A stretch of DNA of 30,477 nucleotides from Candidatus Hodarchaeota archaeon (GCA_016839665.1 JAEOTU010000022.1:1-30477); one strand, 5' to 3'; positions 8,928-17,939 are shown, counted from the first letter of the stretch. Made by a program: numbers and translations. Notes: generated by a model from the letters alone, not told the origin.

Positions 8928-10817
8928 CTAACGTTTCCTAATTCCTATAATTACGATAGCACCAATTGTTCCAATAATAACTATAATTCCTACCGGGATA
9001 ACAAAACCGGTAAAGAAATCGCTTTCATCAGCAAAAACTTGTACCCATACGAGATCTCTGTAGATTTGATTGTCAACTTGAATGACAAGTGTGAAGTTAT
9101 GCAATCCTACTTTAAGTGCACTCAGTGACACTGTTACATTGGAACTGCTCTCCTCATACGTCACAACATCATTATTCAGCCAGACAGATATATCAGTATT
9201 ATCATCTGCTAGAATTGTCCAACTTAGAGTATTATTGACCTTAAGCTCAGCTTTTGTACGGACAAGATCAGTAGGATGAGTACTACCGATATTTACTTCT
9301 TTTTCAAGAAAATCTAATGACATAAGAGGGGCATTATCGACTTGAGCGTATTCCATTGATACAACATAAAATGAGTCGCCAATATGATTGAAGTCTTCGT
9401 CTGTTGTACTAGATTCGTCCCAGTAATTTCCGAAAAAACCATCATCCCATCTGATATCGTCAAGGAAATAGTATGTAGTCTGAAATGTTGTGTATTCAAA
9501 ACAGTTGATGAAAGCATTTCTGATAAACGACGTGAATTGAAAGTGAGCTAGATTGTCAAAAGATTCACCAGAAATAGCAGAATCACTAGAGTTGTTAAAG
9601 ATGTTGCTGACCACCCAGGACCTGTTAGAAGAACTTTCACCACCTAAATTTCCTGTGAAAGATAAACCAATACCGAAATTTGAAAATCTATTATTCTTTA
9701 TAGAGAAAACTGTTGGAAAATCATAGTTCACGATCCAGATACATGTTTCTCGAATGTTTACAAACTCATTATATTGTATAGTTGTGTTGGAAATCGAGGA
9801 AAAGATTAAATATGGGCCACTAGGGTCATTAAGAAAGGAAGGAGTGGTTATACCCCAAGTCAATCCACTAAACTTATTATTTTCCATCATTATATTCCTG
9901 CCTCCCACATATGAGCCAAGTGTTAAACTGAGGAAAGAATTGTTCACAATGGTGATGTTATTCCCTTCTATTCTAATTCCTTCATCCGAATTCTCGAATG
10001 TATTCCCCTCGATCCAAACATTCTCAACTTCGCAATAGCATTGGTCAGGATATATATCAACAGCTGCCTCTGAAATTTGGTCAAACTGGGAATTTTTAAT
10101 AGAGACATTATTACATTCGTCTAGAATAAGGCCATTCTGACCTATTTTGTTGAACGTGCAATCAACAATGGAAATATTATTGGAATATTTTCCCTGAATT
10201 CCATAACTATCTTCATCTGTCAGGTTGTTAAAACTACAGGTTGAGATCTCAGCATTATTTGCGTTTTCCAGTGTCAACCCTGAAAATCCTGATCTAAATG
10301 TTGAATTTTTTATTGTGACTTGACTATTTCTCAAGTCAAATCCGTGGTAACCTCTCCTTGTCCCTAATCCTATAAATGTGGAATTGACAACAATTAGGAT
10401 TCCCCCATTAAAGCTCATAGAACCCAGTCCACCTGTGGTTGTGTTAAGGAATAGAGTTGAATCATAAATTTCTAATCTAGAGTCACTCTCGATTGTTAAT
10501 ACAATATGATAACTAGAATTCTTAGGAGCGAGTTCGATTGAACTATTGTTGATAACGAGGTGAGACGATTCATTTAATGTCATTGACTCATATAGAATTA
10601 GTTGTGTGTTTTCCCATGATACAGTATTGCTAAATTGCTCTATATCAGTAATTTTAATTTTCTCTTCTTCTAATGCCCCGAAAAAGGATGAATCGTTAGA
10701 ATGTAAACTCATATCATTCAAAGGCTTAGATGGGGGTGCTATAGAGCTATTGAGAGATAGAAATAATACTGAGATTATAAGTAGAGAAGAAACAACCCTT
10801 TCTATCACTAGGTTCAT
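8928..10817 (-). CDS. NosD-like right-handed beta-helix surface protein, first of three tandem paralogues
   Basis: The best start is the ATG at 10817, giving 629 residues: it is preceded by a GGTGGT ribosome-binding site and directly opens a signal sequence (VVSSLLIISVLFLSLNSSIA). An upstream in-frame TTG at 10886 would put 23 polar residues before the signal and is less likely. Residues from about 65 to 450 form the beta-helix; the NosD-type GNYWD is at 463-467 and IGDSFYVVS follows. The Ig-like stalk is about 512-597 (GSTHPTDLVRTKAELKVNNT to YRDLVWVQVFADES) and the C-terminal membrane helix about 601-626, ending IRKR. It contains a local Cys-x-Cys (QCYCEV) in the helix that the paralogues lack. 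This is the promoter-proximal gene of the operon and lies 243 bases downstream of the exporter operon on the same strand. Confidence 0.84.
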   Translation of the reverse strand: MNLVIERVVSSLLIISVLFLSLNSSIAPPSKPLNDMSLHSNDSSFFGALEEEKIKITDIEQFSNTVSWENTQLILYESMTLNESSHLVINNSSIELAPKNSSYHIVLTIESDSRLEIYDSTLFLNTTTGGLGSMSFNGGILIVVNSTFIGLGTRRGYHGFDLRNSQVTIKNSTFRSGFSGLTLENANNAEISTCSFNNLTDEDSYGIQGKYSNNISIVDCTFNKIGQNGLILDECNNVSIKNSQFDQISEAAVDIYPDQCYCEVENVWIEGNTFENSDEGIRIEGNNITIVNNSFLSLTLGSYVGGRNIMMENNKFSGLTWGITTPSFLNDPSGPYLIFSSISNTTIQYNEFVNIRETCIWIVNYDFPTVFSIKNNRFSNFGIGLSFTGNLGGESSSNRSWVVSNIFNNSSDSAISGESFDNLAHFQFTSFIRNAFINCFEYTTFQTTYYFLDDIRWDDGFFGNYWDESSTTDEDFNHIGDSFYVVSMEYAQVDNAPLMSLDFLEKEVNIGSTHPTDLVRTKAELKVNNTLSWTILADDNTDISVWLNNDVVTYEESSSNVTVSLSALKVGLHNFTLVIQVDNQIYRDLVWVQVFADESDFFTGFVIPVGIIVIIGTIGAIVIIGIRKR

Positions 10818-10823
10818 TTTACT

Positions 10824-10829
10824 ACCACC
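10824..10829 (-). promoter_or_regulatory. Ribosome-binding site deciding the start of the first beta-helix gene
   Basis: GGTGGT on the minus strand lies six bases upstream of the ATG at 10817. It favours that start over the TTG at 10886. Confidence 0.55.
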
Positions 10830-10850
10830 GTAGATGAATGGATAATGGTT

Positions 10851-10866
10851 CTCTCTTTTTTGAGAG
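10851..10866 (-). other. Small inverted repeat in the leader of the beta-helix operon
   Basis: CTCTC and GAGAG arms flank six identical bases. A TATA-like element on the minus strand at about 10892-10900 (TCTAAATAC) would start transcription near 10870, placing this short hairpin at the very 5' end of the mRNA. The hairpin is short and could be chance. Confidence 0.3.
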
Positions 10867-11060
10867 GATATGAATGTCAATCCCAAGACAGGTATTTAGA
10901 TATTATTGTTTTGACACATTTTTCTTCTTCTAATAAGATTTCTATATCAAATAGAACCTTTTTCTAAACTCAGTTCACATAGGGGCATTAAAAGTTGCGA
11001 AAATATTCTAAAATAAAGTTTCTGAACCCAATTGGACTTCATGGTATTTGATATTACTAA

Positions 11061-11774
11061 TTAAAGCTCAGAGATAGTGCCTTGTCTTAATAGGAGTACT
11101 CTATCAGCGAGTTGAGCTGCTTCTGGATCGTGGGTTACCATAATAATGCTCGTATCTCCTTGATTGGCAATTTTTCGAAAGATACTCAAAATAGCTTTCC
11201 CTGTCTGTGAATCTAAATCACCTGTTGGTTCATCTAATAGGAGTAATGGATTTTTATTTACTAATGCTCTTGCTATGGCAGTTCTCTGCTTTTCTCCCCC
11301 AGAAATTTCATCTGGGAAGTGGTGGGAACGGTCTCCTAAGCCGACTATTTCAATGGCAGCTTGTGTTCTTTCTTCCATTTCAGCCAAATTTATCTTTTCT
11401 CTGCTCCAAATAAATGGTAACTCAACATTCTCTTTAACGGTCATAGTTGGGACTAAATAATGGTTTTGGAATACAATTCCAATTTTATTGGATCGAAGAA
11501 ATGCTTTTTCATTAGATTTTAAGCTAAGAATATCTGTACCTTCTAAGAAAATATGTCCTTCATCTTCTTTATCTAACAGACCAATTAGATTCAATAAGGT
11601 GGTTTTACCACTACCTGAGGGACCCATGATCGCTGCCCATTCACCAGGTTTGATGTTAAAATTTACATCTTTTAACACTTCAAGCCGATTTCTTCCCTCA
11701 CCATAGCTTTTTCTGATATGTTGAACGGATAGAATAGCTTCGTGCTTATTTTGAGAAATGGTTGTCGAGTTCAT
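11061..11774 (-). CDS. ABC transporter ATP-binding protein, MacB/LolD type
   Basis: The 237-residue nucleotide-binding subunit has every ABC ATPase element: Walker A GPSGSGKT (51-58), Q-loop VFQNHYLVP (101-109), signature ISGGEKQR (157-164), Walker B LLLLDEPTGDLD (177-188) and the switch His215. The DEPTGDLD form and FQNHYLVPTMTVKENVELP are characteristic of LolD/MacB-like ATPases that work with FtsX-type permeases, which drive mechanical or extrusion work instead of classic import. The start is clear: GGAGG lies seven bases upstream of the ATG, and the gene begins two bases after the preceding ATPase gene ends. It is the last gene of a three-gene operon. With the second, different ATPase next door, the pair may form a heterodimer on one permease. 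Confidence 0.93.
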   Translation of the reverse strand: MNSTTISQNKHEAILSVQHIRKSYGEGRNRLEVLKDVNFNIKPGEWAAIMGPSGSGKTTLLNLIGLLDKEDEGHIFLEGTDILSLKSNEKAFLRSNKIGIVFQNHYLVPTMTVKENVELPFIWSREKINLAEMEERTQAAIEIVGLGDRSHHFPDEISGGEKQRTAIARALVNKNPLLLLDEPTGDLDSQTGKAILSIFRKIANQGDTSIIMVTHDPEAAQLADRVLLLRQGTISEL

Positions 11775-11776
11775 AA

Positions 11777-12814
11777 TTATTCCTCCGCAAATAATCTAAA
11801 ACGGGAAAGAAAGCTACCACAATTTTGACAGAAACGATTTCCTGATGTGTTGCCATGACCACATAGTTGGCATGTAATTTCCTTTACGGTAAGATCTGAC
11901 GATGAAGCAAGATCTTCTGCACTAGCAACTGAGTTTAAGACCAATTTCTGCTTATTGACGTTTACTGAGAAGCCCCAAGGTGATCCCAGAGTTTTCATTA
12001 ATTCATCAGGCAGAAAGATTCTATTCTGGGCGTCTGGCACTAAAATCCGTGAATGATCAAGGGCGTGAAGATTAGCTAATGTGTGATGTCCAATCAACAT
12101 CCCATCAGAGAGTTCAAGAATTCGTGGTGTCCTCTTAGCCACTTGCGGAGAGTGGGTAACAATGAAAAAAGCAGTGCCAAGAGTCTGATTTATTTCTTCT
12201 AAAAGATCCAGAAAGGTTTCACTGGTGTCAAAATCGAGGTTTCCTGTCGGTTCATCCGCTAGAACTATAAGCGGACGATTGATTAATGCACTTGCAAGCG
12301 CTACACGCTGAACCTCGCCACCAGATAGTTTTGTTGGAGATGATTTCGCTCTATCTTCCAATCCTACTCGTTCCAGGAGTTCTAGGGCATATCTTTTCAG
12401 TTTTCTTCCATTCTTAATCTTTTCATTTATTAACCCAGCAAACATTACATTTTTGAGTACCGACAATTGAGGTAAGAGGAATGGATTCTGAGAAAGGTAA
12501 CCTAAAAATTCATTCCGAACATCAGCTAGCTGAGATGCAGTAAAACCTGAAACAGAAGATTTTAATGGTTCCCAATAAACTGTCCCTGCGGTAGGTAACA
12601 TTAGACCGCCCAAAATCTTCAGCAATGTAGTCTTCCCGCTTCCTGAAGGACCAATGCACCCAACTAGCTCGCTCTTATGAATAGCGAGACTTATACCTCT
12701 CAGAGCAACATGTTCTATTTTCTCGGTCTGATAAATCTTGTAGACATTAAACATTGCTACTATTAAATCGGTTGGTAATTCTTCAGTTGGGTCGTAGATT
12801 AGTTTTCGTAACAT
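11777..12814 (-). CDS. ABC transporter ATP-binding protein with C-terminal zinc ribbon
   Basis: The 345-residue protein has a complete MacB/LolD-type ATPase at residues 16-245: Walker A GPSGSGKT (55-62), Q-loop YLSQNPFLLP (106-115), signature LSGGEVQR (163-170), Walker B with Asp187 and Glu188 in LADEPTGNLD, and His221. It then carries about 100 extra residues. These include a short region (FLPDELMKTLGSPWGFSV) that I do not recognise, and a four-cysteine zinc ribbon (Cys315, Cys318, Cys329, Cys332; CQLCGH and CQNCGS). Ordinary LolD/MacB ATPases are about 230 residues and have no such tail. The ATG is eight bases after the permease gene stop, with the ribosome-binding site overlapping it. The extension may mediate regulation or assembly with the permease or its partner ATPase; this is inference. 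Confidence 0.92.
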   Translation of the reverse strand: MLRKLIYDPTEELPTDLIVAMFNVYKIYQTEKIEHVALRGISLAIHKSELVGCIGPSGSGKTTLLKILGGLMLPTAGTVYWEPLKSSVSGFTASQLADVRNEFLGYLSQNPFLLPQLSVLKNVMFAGLINEKIKNGRKLKRYALELLERVGLEDRAKSSPTKLSGGEVQRVALASALINRPLIVLADEPTGNLDFDTSETFLDLLEEINQTLGTAFFIVTHSPQVAKRTPRILELSDGMLIGHHTLANLHALDHSRILVPDAQNRIFLPDELMKTLGSPWGFSVNVNKQKLVLNSVASAEDLASSSDLTVKEITCQLCGHGNTSGNRFCQNCGSFLSRFRLFAEE

Positions 12815-12822
12815 ATTAGACC

Positions 12823-15729
12823 TTACTCTCCTCTTAGTATGTTGGTTATTTGCAAACTATATACTTTTTTCAAAGGAATGGCCGCTGCTATGATAATAAC
12901 AAGAGTTACTATTGCAAGAGTTGACGCTAACACAATTGGATCTAATGTTAATTCCAATAAAAAGACATTATAAGGACCGACTGTAATACTTCGTGACAAT
13001 ATTAAGAATCCTAAAGCGAAAAAGAAACCAGTCATCACTCCAAGGATCAATCCAAGTATAATTAGAAAAAGAGACTCTATAAAAGCCATATAGGAAATCC
13101 TTCTTTTTGTGGCTCCGAATGCCTGAAAAACAGCGAATTCATTTAACCGTTCAGCAACTAAATATTGATAAAACACTGCGATGCCGATTAAACTAATTAG
13201 AATAGCCCCCAAGAAATTTAATGATAGGATTCCTTGGACACCTGCCAATTTCAAGAAATTTTGTTGATATTCTAATACTGAATCAGGAGTATAAATCGTT
13301 CTTACAGAATCAATCTTTTTTATTTCATTTGTTACAGATGCTAATTGATTAGGGCCGTTGATGCGGACGAGGAAGGTATTTGCTTCCTCATTACCAAATG
13401 AAGTCAAGAAATCTTCGTGTACAATTGCAAAACCGCCAAATGTATATGTTCCCTTGCTTATCCCTCCCATGTAAAGGGGGCCTATTCCAGGTGCACTATC
13501 TATTATGGCTGTTATTGAGAAATCGTACCTTGCATTATAACCTGGTAGAATTCCTAAAGCTGATACTATTGATCCTACATCCCACTTGTATAATTCAGCT
13601 AAAAACTGGTTCATAATTATGTTATGTTCCCAACCTGATGGTATAGATTCGTTCTCATTTCTTTCGTTCAATGAATACCAAAGTCTGTTAGATGGGGGGC
13701 CCTCAATAACAGAGAGTGAATATAAACTAGAAATATTATAGTAATCATTAGGGTTTACACCGATTAATCTAAACGAATAATCCCCAATTGTTACATCTCG
13801 ATGAGGAAAACCAACACATACACTGACGCCATCTATAGACTCGACCTGATCAGTGAAGTTCCCTGCATTTACACCGCTTGTAATGACTTTGAGATTTCCC
13901 CCATTAACATAAGTCGCGTTCTTATTGTTATTCTCTTGAATTGTCTCAAAATAAACTAATGTAAACGTTAATAAACTTATTGTAAGGGTTAATAGGGCTA
14001 AAAAACTCAAATATTGGGCTCTTCGACGGAAAAGGTTTAACCATGTGAGTCTCCTTCGTGGATTAGTAAAAATCTTTATTGACTCAAAAAAGGATTGAAT
14101 GACTTGTAAACAGAATTGAGGAGCGTAGAATGAGAAAAAAATCCAAATTATTATTAAAAAGATCGAAACTATTGGAACTAGTTGAAGGTTCAGTCCTGAA
14201 GTACCAAACTCACTGAGAATAATTGGTCCAATTATCGTAAACAATAAATAGATCACTAATCCACCAAGTAATATTCTGAGAGAACTTTTCCTAACTGAAG
14301 CACTGGTTATTACTCTGTTACTAGGAGTCGCTCCTTCCAATTGCTGTAATCGTCTAATAATGTTTCCAAATCTTGCTAGGACATATAAATAATTCAAAAG
14401 TACGACTATAACAACACCTATAATCCATAATCCACTCTTAGTTTCTAATAACAAGGATAATCCTGATCCGAGCTCAAAATCAGTGAATACAAGAAAGTCG
14501 CCTACTGCCAATAGAACGTCGAGGAATACAGTTCCTCCAAGAAATCCAAATATTGTGCCAACTAAGGTTAAAAAACCAAATTCAACACCTTGAATTGAGA
14601 AAATTTTTCTATCAGTTGTTCCACGTAATCTTAAATAATAAAACTCTTCGATTCTGTTGTTTAAAAGATGAGGGACCAATGCTAGATAGAAAATCTCGGC
14701 AAGAATGAGAAATGGCAATAAGAGTAACAATAAAACGACTCGTGACTGATCAAAATAAAATAATACCGAGTGCATTTCTTGAGCTTGGACATCGACATTT
14801 AAACGGCCTTGCAATTTAATTCGACTAGCTAGGTGATCTATCTGGGGGACTACTTGACTCGGACGTAATTGAGCAAGCTCATTTCTATTCACCCGTACAA
14901 AAAGAGTTGGAAAAAAGCCATTCCCCTCCATTGTTGGAACGAGTCCCTCGAGTAGTAAATCATGCGAGACAAACATTCCGTCTCCTAAGGTTTCTTGATA
15001 GAATTCTAGACCAAAAGCAGATTGTGTTTGGGTCGGCATTCGATCAAAAATAGCGTTGATAGTTAGATCTTCGAAAGCATAAGGTTGAAGACCCCATAAT
15101 GCGACAACTAAATCTGGTAAGAATTGTGTTGCAATGGAAAAATCGATTGTAGATCCGATTTCATAGGTGTCATTTGTATTTTCCTCAATATGCTTCAGCA
15201 TCCTCCGAGAAATGATTACTCCTGAATTGTCACTATTGAATGAGACTGTACTACCTTCCTCAAATTCCAGTATTAATTGAATATTCTTTAAGTAATCATC
15301 GGGGACGAAAAAGACTCCATCACTTAAATCGTCGTTACTTATATAGAAGTCACTTTCACTAGCAGGTGGGTCAATAACACTTAGATTAGGATTCCGACCT
15401 TCAAGATTGTAGAGGAACATTGAACGGTGGACAATGCTTGTGCTTTCAACTAATGGCTCTGTTTCTAAATATTCTTGTAAAAGATTTAATTGATCTTCTT
15501 GATAATAGATTTCAGAGATTTTAATTTCATATCCCCTTTTCTCAAAAGTAGAATCGATAACTATTTCGGGAGATGCTTCTAACCATCCAAGCATAGCAAC
15601 TGTTGCGCTTAAAATAAGGATAATGGAAAAAAGGACTGTCATTGAGCGAAGAAAATTTGATCGAATACTTCGATATACGAATCCTATGACAAACTTAAAT
15701 GTCATCCACATTTTATAATGACTCCACAT
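12823..15729 (-). CDS. MacB/FtsX-type ABC transporter permease with two FtsX cores
   Basis: A protein of about 968 residues from the ATG at 15729. The order is an N-terminal membrane helix (SMTVLFSIILILSATVAMLG), a large outside domain of about 260 residues, a first FtsX core of several helices (LLLLLPFLILAEIFYLALV and following), a middle helix (FLALLTLTISLLTFTLVYF), a second outside domain, and a second FtsX core whose cytoplasmic loop reads LNEFAVFQAFGATKRRI, ending SLQITNILRGE. The loop and ending are typical of MacB/LolC permeases. Two cores in one chain mean a single protein could form the whole membrane part, served by the two downstream ATPases. A TTG at 15825 in the same frame would add 32 residues, but it lies upstream of a strong TATA element at 15795-15806 and has no ribosome-binding site. 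The exported or reshaped substrate is unknown; it may concern lipoproteins, lipids or the neighbouring surface proteins. Confidence 0.85.
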   Translation of the reverse strand: MWSHYKMWMTFKFVIGFVYRSIRSNFLRSMTVLFSIILILSATVAMLGWLEASPEIVIDSTFEKRGYEIKISEIYYQEDQLNLLQEYLETEPLVESTSIVHRSMFLYNLEGRNPNLSVIDPPASESDFYISNDDLSDGVFFVPDDYLKNIQLILEFEEGSTVSFNSDNSGVIISRRMLKHIEENTNDTYEIGSTIDFSIATQFLPDLVVALWGLQPYAFEDLTINAIFDRMPTQTQSAFGLEFYQETLGDGMFVSHDLLLEGLVPTMEGNGFFPTLFVRVNRNELAQLRPSQVVPQIDHLASRIKLQGRLNVDVQAQEMHSVLFYFDQSRVVLLLLLLPFLILAEIFYLALVPHLLNNRIEEFYYLRLRGTTDRKIFSIQGVEFGFLTLVGTIFGFLGGTVFLDVLLAVGDFLVFTDFELGSGLSLLLETKSGLWIIGVVIVVLLNYLYVLARFGNIIRRLQQLEGATPSNRVITSASVRKSSLRILLGGLVIYLLFTIIGPIILSEFGTSGLNLQLVPIVSIFLIIIWIFFSFYAPQFCLQVIQSFFESIKIFTNPRRRLTWLNLFRRRAQYLSFLALLTLTISLLTFTLVYFETIQENNNKNATYVNGGNLKVITSGVNAGNFTDQVESIDGVSVCVGFPHRDVTIGDYSFRLIGVNPNDYYNISSLYSLSVIEGPPSNRLWYSLNERNENESIPSGWEHNIIMNQFLAELYKWDVGSIVSALGILPGYNARYDFSITAIIDSAPGIGPLYMGGISKGTYTFGGFAIVHEDFLTSFGNEEANTFLVRINGPNQLASVTNEIKKIDSVRTIYTPDSVLEYQQNFLKLAGVQGILSLNFLGAILISLIGIAVFYQYLVAERLNEFAVFQAFGATKRRISYMAFIESLFLIILGLILGVMTGFFFALGFLILSRSITVGPYNVFLLELTLDPIVLASTLAIVTLVIIIAAAIPLKKVYSLQITNILRGE

Positions 15730-15794
15730 TTCTGAAATTGTTGAGGAGATAAGACTGATATCTTCCCAAGCGTTTTTTATGTTTTTTTCTCTGC

Positions 15795-15806
15795 TTTTTA
15801 TAAAAA
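15795..15806 (-). promoter_or_regulatory. TATA element for the exporter operon
   Basis: TTTTTATAAAAA on the minus strand is a strong archaeal TATA-like sequence. Transcription would start near 15775, about 45 bases before the ATG at 15729. Its position argues against the TTG start at 15825. Confidence 0.5.
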
Positions 15807-15916
15807 TGCTATGTTCCGTGCACAAAAGAACGGTGCGAATTTCATCGATTTTACTTCAGTTTGTAGTTGAATTGTAGGAGTAATTTACAGAATCGACTAC
15901 TAACTGGAATTTTTAA

Positions 15917-16414
15917 TTATTTAATCTCAACAATATGATGATGAAACTTCCCGTTATTTATCTCTAAAAGCGCAACTGTATTGCGAGGAGCAAAATATTT
16001 ATCCGTTGGAGAACCTGGATTTATAAAAAGGATGTCATCCTCAACTTTCGCCATCGGTTTGTGTGTATGCCCACTCACAATTATTTCAGGTAGTAAGTCA
16101 TTTTTGAATTCATTCTTTACTCTTTGTAGATACCCCGAGGGCCCTCCACTACCATGAGTGAGGCCAATTAAGACCTTTTCAACCTTAACAGTTAATTTCT
16201 TTGGAAACCGTGTTTTTACCTCTTTTTGACACATATTCCCACAAACTGCATGAAGAGGCGCGATTTCTTCAAGAATAGAAGCAACTCCTAATTCTTCAAA
16301 GTCACCTGCGTGTAGAATCATATCGACATTTTCAAATGCCGAAAGTACAGGGTGTGGAATAGTTTTACGACGAGAGGGAATGTGTGTGTCAGATATCAAA
16401 CCTAAAACTTTCAT
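15917..16414 (-). CDS. YfcE/MJ0936-type metallophosphoesterase
   Basis: The 165-residue protein is a compact calcineurin-like phosphoesterase, the usual length for the YfcE/MJ0936 group, which cleaves phosphodiesters such as cyclic nucleotides or model substrates with two metal ions. Metal ligands are all visible: Asp9 and His11 (SDTH), Asp38 (AGD), Asn60 (CGN), His87 (THG) and His116/His118 (GHTH), followed by NPGS. After CGN it has MCQ where many members have CD. The start is firm: GAGGTG lies about eight bases upstream and overlaps the stop of the EutA-like gene, which ends 14 bases before, so the two are co-transcribed. Why a phosphoesterase should accompany a reactivase is not known; the physiological substrate cannot be told from sequence. 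Confidence 0.9.
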   Translation of the reverse strand: MKVLGLISDTHIPSRRKTIPHPVLSAFENVDMILHAGDFEELGVASILEEIAPLHAVCGNMCQKEVKTRFPKKLTVKVEKVLIGLTHGSGGPSGYLQRVKNEFKNDLLPEIIVSGHTHKPMAKVEDDILFINPGSPTDKYFAPRNTVALLEINNGKFHHHIVEIK

Positions 16415-16428
16415 AATTTAGACACCTC

Positions 16429-17877
16429 TCAACCATAGATCAAAGATTTAACTACTACAGGAAAAACCCTATCACCAATAATAGGTTCTCCAATATCAAG
16501 GAAGTCACCTTCTTGTAAATCAATTTCATCAATAGAGAGGATTCTATTTTTTATGTGTGTTTCTCGGAACAAAACATTTCCCACTGAATTGCCAATATCG
16601 GTGTCGAATACTAGGAATAACGGTCTATTATTAGCTATAGTATTAGGTAAAGCATTAACCACTCCTTGTGAGAAAATAGTGAGTTTTTCATATACCGTTC
16701 GAACGGGGTCATGAAATGCCAGAGCTATCGGTTCCTTCCCCTCAATAATATCAAGTCTTTTCAAAGCAGCAGTGATTTGATCTGTGACATATTCTTTTGA
16801 AAGAAGTTGTCTTTGAATTATTGGTGAAACTATTGGGAGATTTTTAATCGGTAGGATCTCTTCACGAGTGTCAGGTGAAATAAATGTTGTGGATCCACTT
16901 ACCTGAAGTGTGTATTCACTTGCACCAATAACGGTAGCTCTAATCTTCTCTGGTACTTCTACCAAACAACGTTTTGATTCCTTAAAAACTGATTTGATAT
17001 AAGAACCTACTTGTTGCCCAAGGTCATTATAGTCTTTATCATCTTTACAGTAAATAAATTCTGCTACTCCTCCAGAAAAACTCCAGCTAGGATTATCACT
17101 GAAACTCTCTAGAGGAAGTTGATCAGTCATCATCAGGCTCTCAGAGAATTCCGAAATATTTGTGCCTGTGATAACTTCTAATAAGGCTGCAACCAAAGTT
17201 TGACCAATTTTATCCTTTTGCTGAGATGAAATTTTATTTCCTTTAATTAAGTTAAGTTGACAATAATCTAATGCGATTTTTCCTGCTGGTTCTATTCTAA
17301 TTATTATATTTTCTTCATTGAAAACGATTACTCGACTACCAACATTAATACAAGCCGTTGTTGTTATTTCACCTTTGTTGATAACTGCAATATTTGCAGT
17401 TCCACCTCCAACGTCAGTATGAATAAGTTTACAAGATTTTTGCTTTGAATATTTTACTGCTCCAGAGCCATAAGCGGAAATTATTGCCTCAAAATTTGGT
17501 CCAGCACTCGCAGCTACAAATTTCCCTGTTTCTTTTGATAAGCTCTCTACAATTGCTTCAGCATTTTCCCTTTTCGCAGATTCACCAGTAATGATCACTG
17601 CTCCTGTTTCAACTTTCGACTTTTCAATACCTGCTATCCGATATTCTCCTAACAAGTGCTCAGTCAACTTCACTAAGTCAATTTCATTTTTTTCTGTCAA
17701 AGGAGTGAAAAAAATATTTCCTTGGTACGTGATGTTTCTCTCCGCGACATGAAACTTCTCTGTTCTCGATTGAGGATCCCTTTTTAATACCAACTCTGAA
17801 AAAATGAGATGAGAGGTACTGGTACCTACATCTATACCGACACTAGTGATCCGTTTTTCTCTATCTGTGGTTACCAT
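16429..17877 (-). CDS. eutA: EutA-type ethanolamine ammonia-lyase reactivating factor
   Basis: The 482-residue protein is close in length to bacterial EutA (about 467) and follows it from end to end. It has an actin/Hsp70-like ATPase fold: phosphate-1 loop VGIDVGTSTSHLIF (13-26), NITYQGNIFFTP (48-59), AVIITGESAKRENA (93-106), VAASAGPNFEAII (121-133), phosphate-2 loop HTDVGGGTANIAV (153-165), FSGGVAEFIY (267-276) and RATVIGASEYTLQVSGSTTF (313-332). EutA uses ATP to eject damaged cobalamin from the B12-dependent ethanolamine ammonia-lyase EutBC. No EutB or EutC is present in this window, so the partner is elsewhere or is another adenosylcobalamin enzyme. It heads a two-gene operon with the phosphoesterase. 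A palindromic A/T element and a dyad upstream may form its promoter and operator. Confidence 0.88.
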   Translation of the reverse strand: MVTTDREKRITSVGIDVGTSTSHLIFSELVLKRDPQSRTEKFHVAERNITYQGNIFFTPLTEKNEIDLVKLTEHLLGEYRIAGIEKSKVETGAVIITGESAKRENAEAIVESLSKETGKFVAASAGPNFEAIISAYGSGAVKYSKQKSCKLIHTDVGGGTANIAVINKGEITTTACINVGSRVIVFNEENIIIRIEPAGKIALDYCQLNLIKGNKISSQQKDKIGQTLVAALLEVITGTNISEFSESLMMTDQLPLESFSDNPSWSFSGGVAEFIYCKDDKDYNDLGQQVGSYIKSVFKESKRCLVEVPEKIRATVIGASEYTLQVSGSTTFISPDTREEILPIKNLPIVSPIIQRQLLSKEYVTDQITAALKRLDIIEGKEPIALAFHDPVRTVYEKLTIFSQGVVNALPNTIANNRPLFLVFDTDIGNSVGNVLFRETHIKNRILSIDEIDLQEGDFLDIGEPIIGDRVFPVVVKSLIYG

Positions 17878-17925
17878 GGATCAATCTGCTTCCTACTGGG
17901 CAATTTCAGTTGAACACTTTAATCT

Positions 17926-17939
17926 TCTGTCCAGACAGA
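17926..17939. promoter_or_regulatory. Possible operator dyad upstream of the eutA-like gene
   Basis: TCTGTC and GACAGA form a perfect six-base inverted repeat around two bases. It lies about 50-60 bases upstream of the eutA-like start and close to the transcription start predicted from the A/T palindrome at 17951-17964. It could be a repressor site or a leader hairpin. Confidence 0.35.

Noticed and set aside
10818..10886. Longer version of the first beta-helix protein from a TTG at 10886
   Set aside because: It would put a polar stretch before the signal sequence, while the ATG at 10817 has a ribosome-binding site and gives a length equal to the paralogues.
15730..15825. Longer permease from a TTG at 15825
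   Set aside because: It lies upstream of a strong TATA element and lacks a ribosome-binding site; kept only as an alternative.
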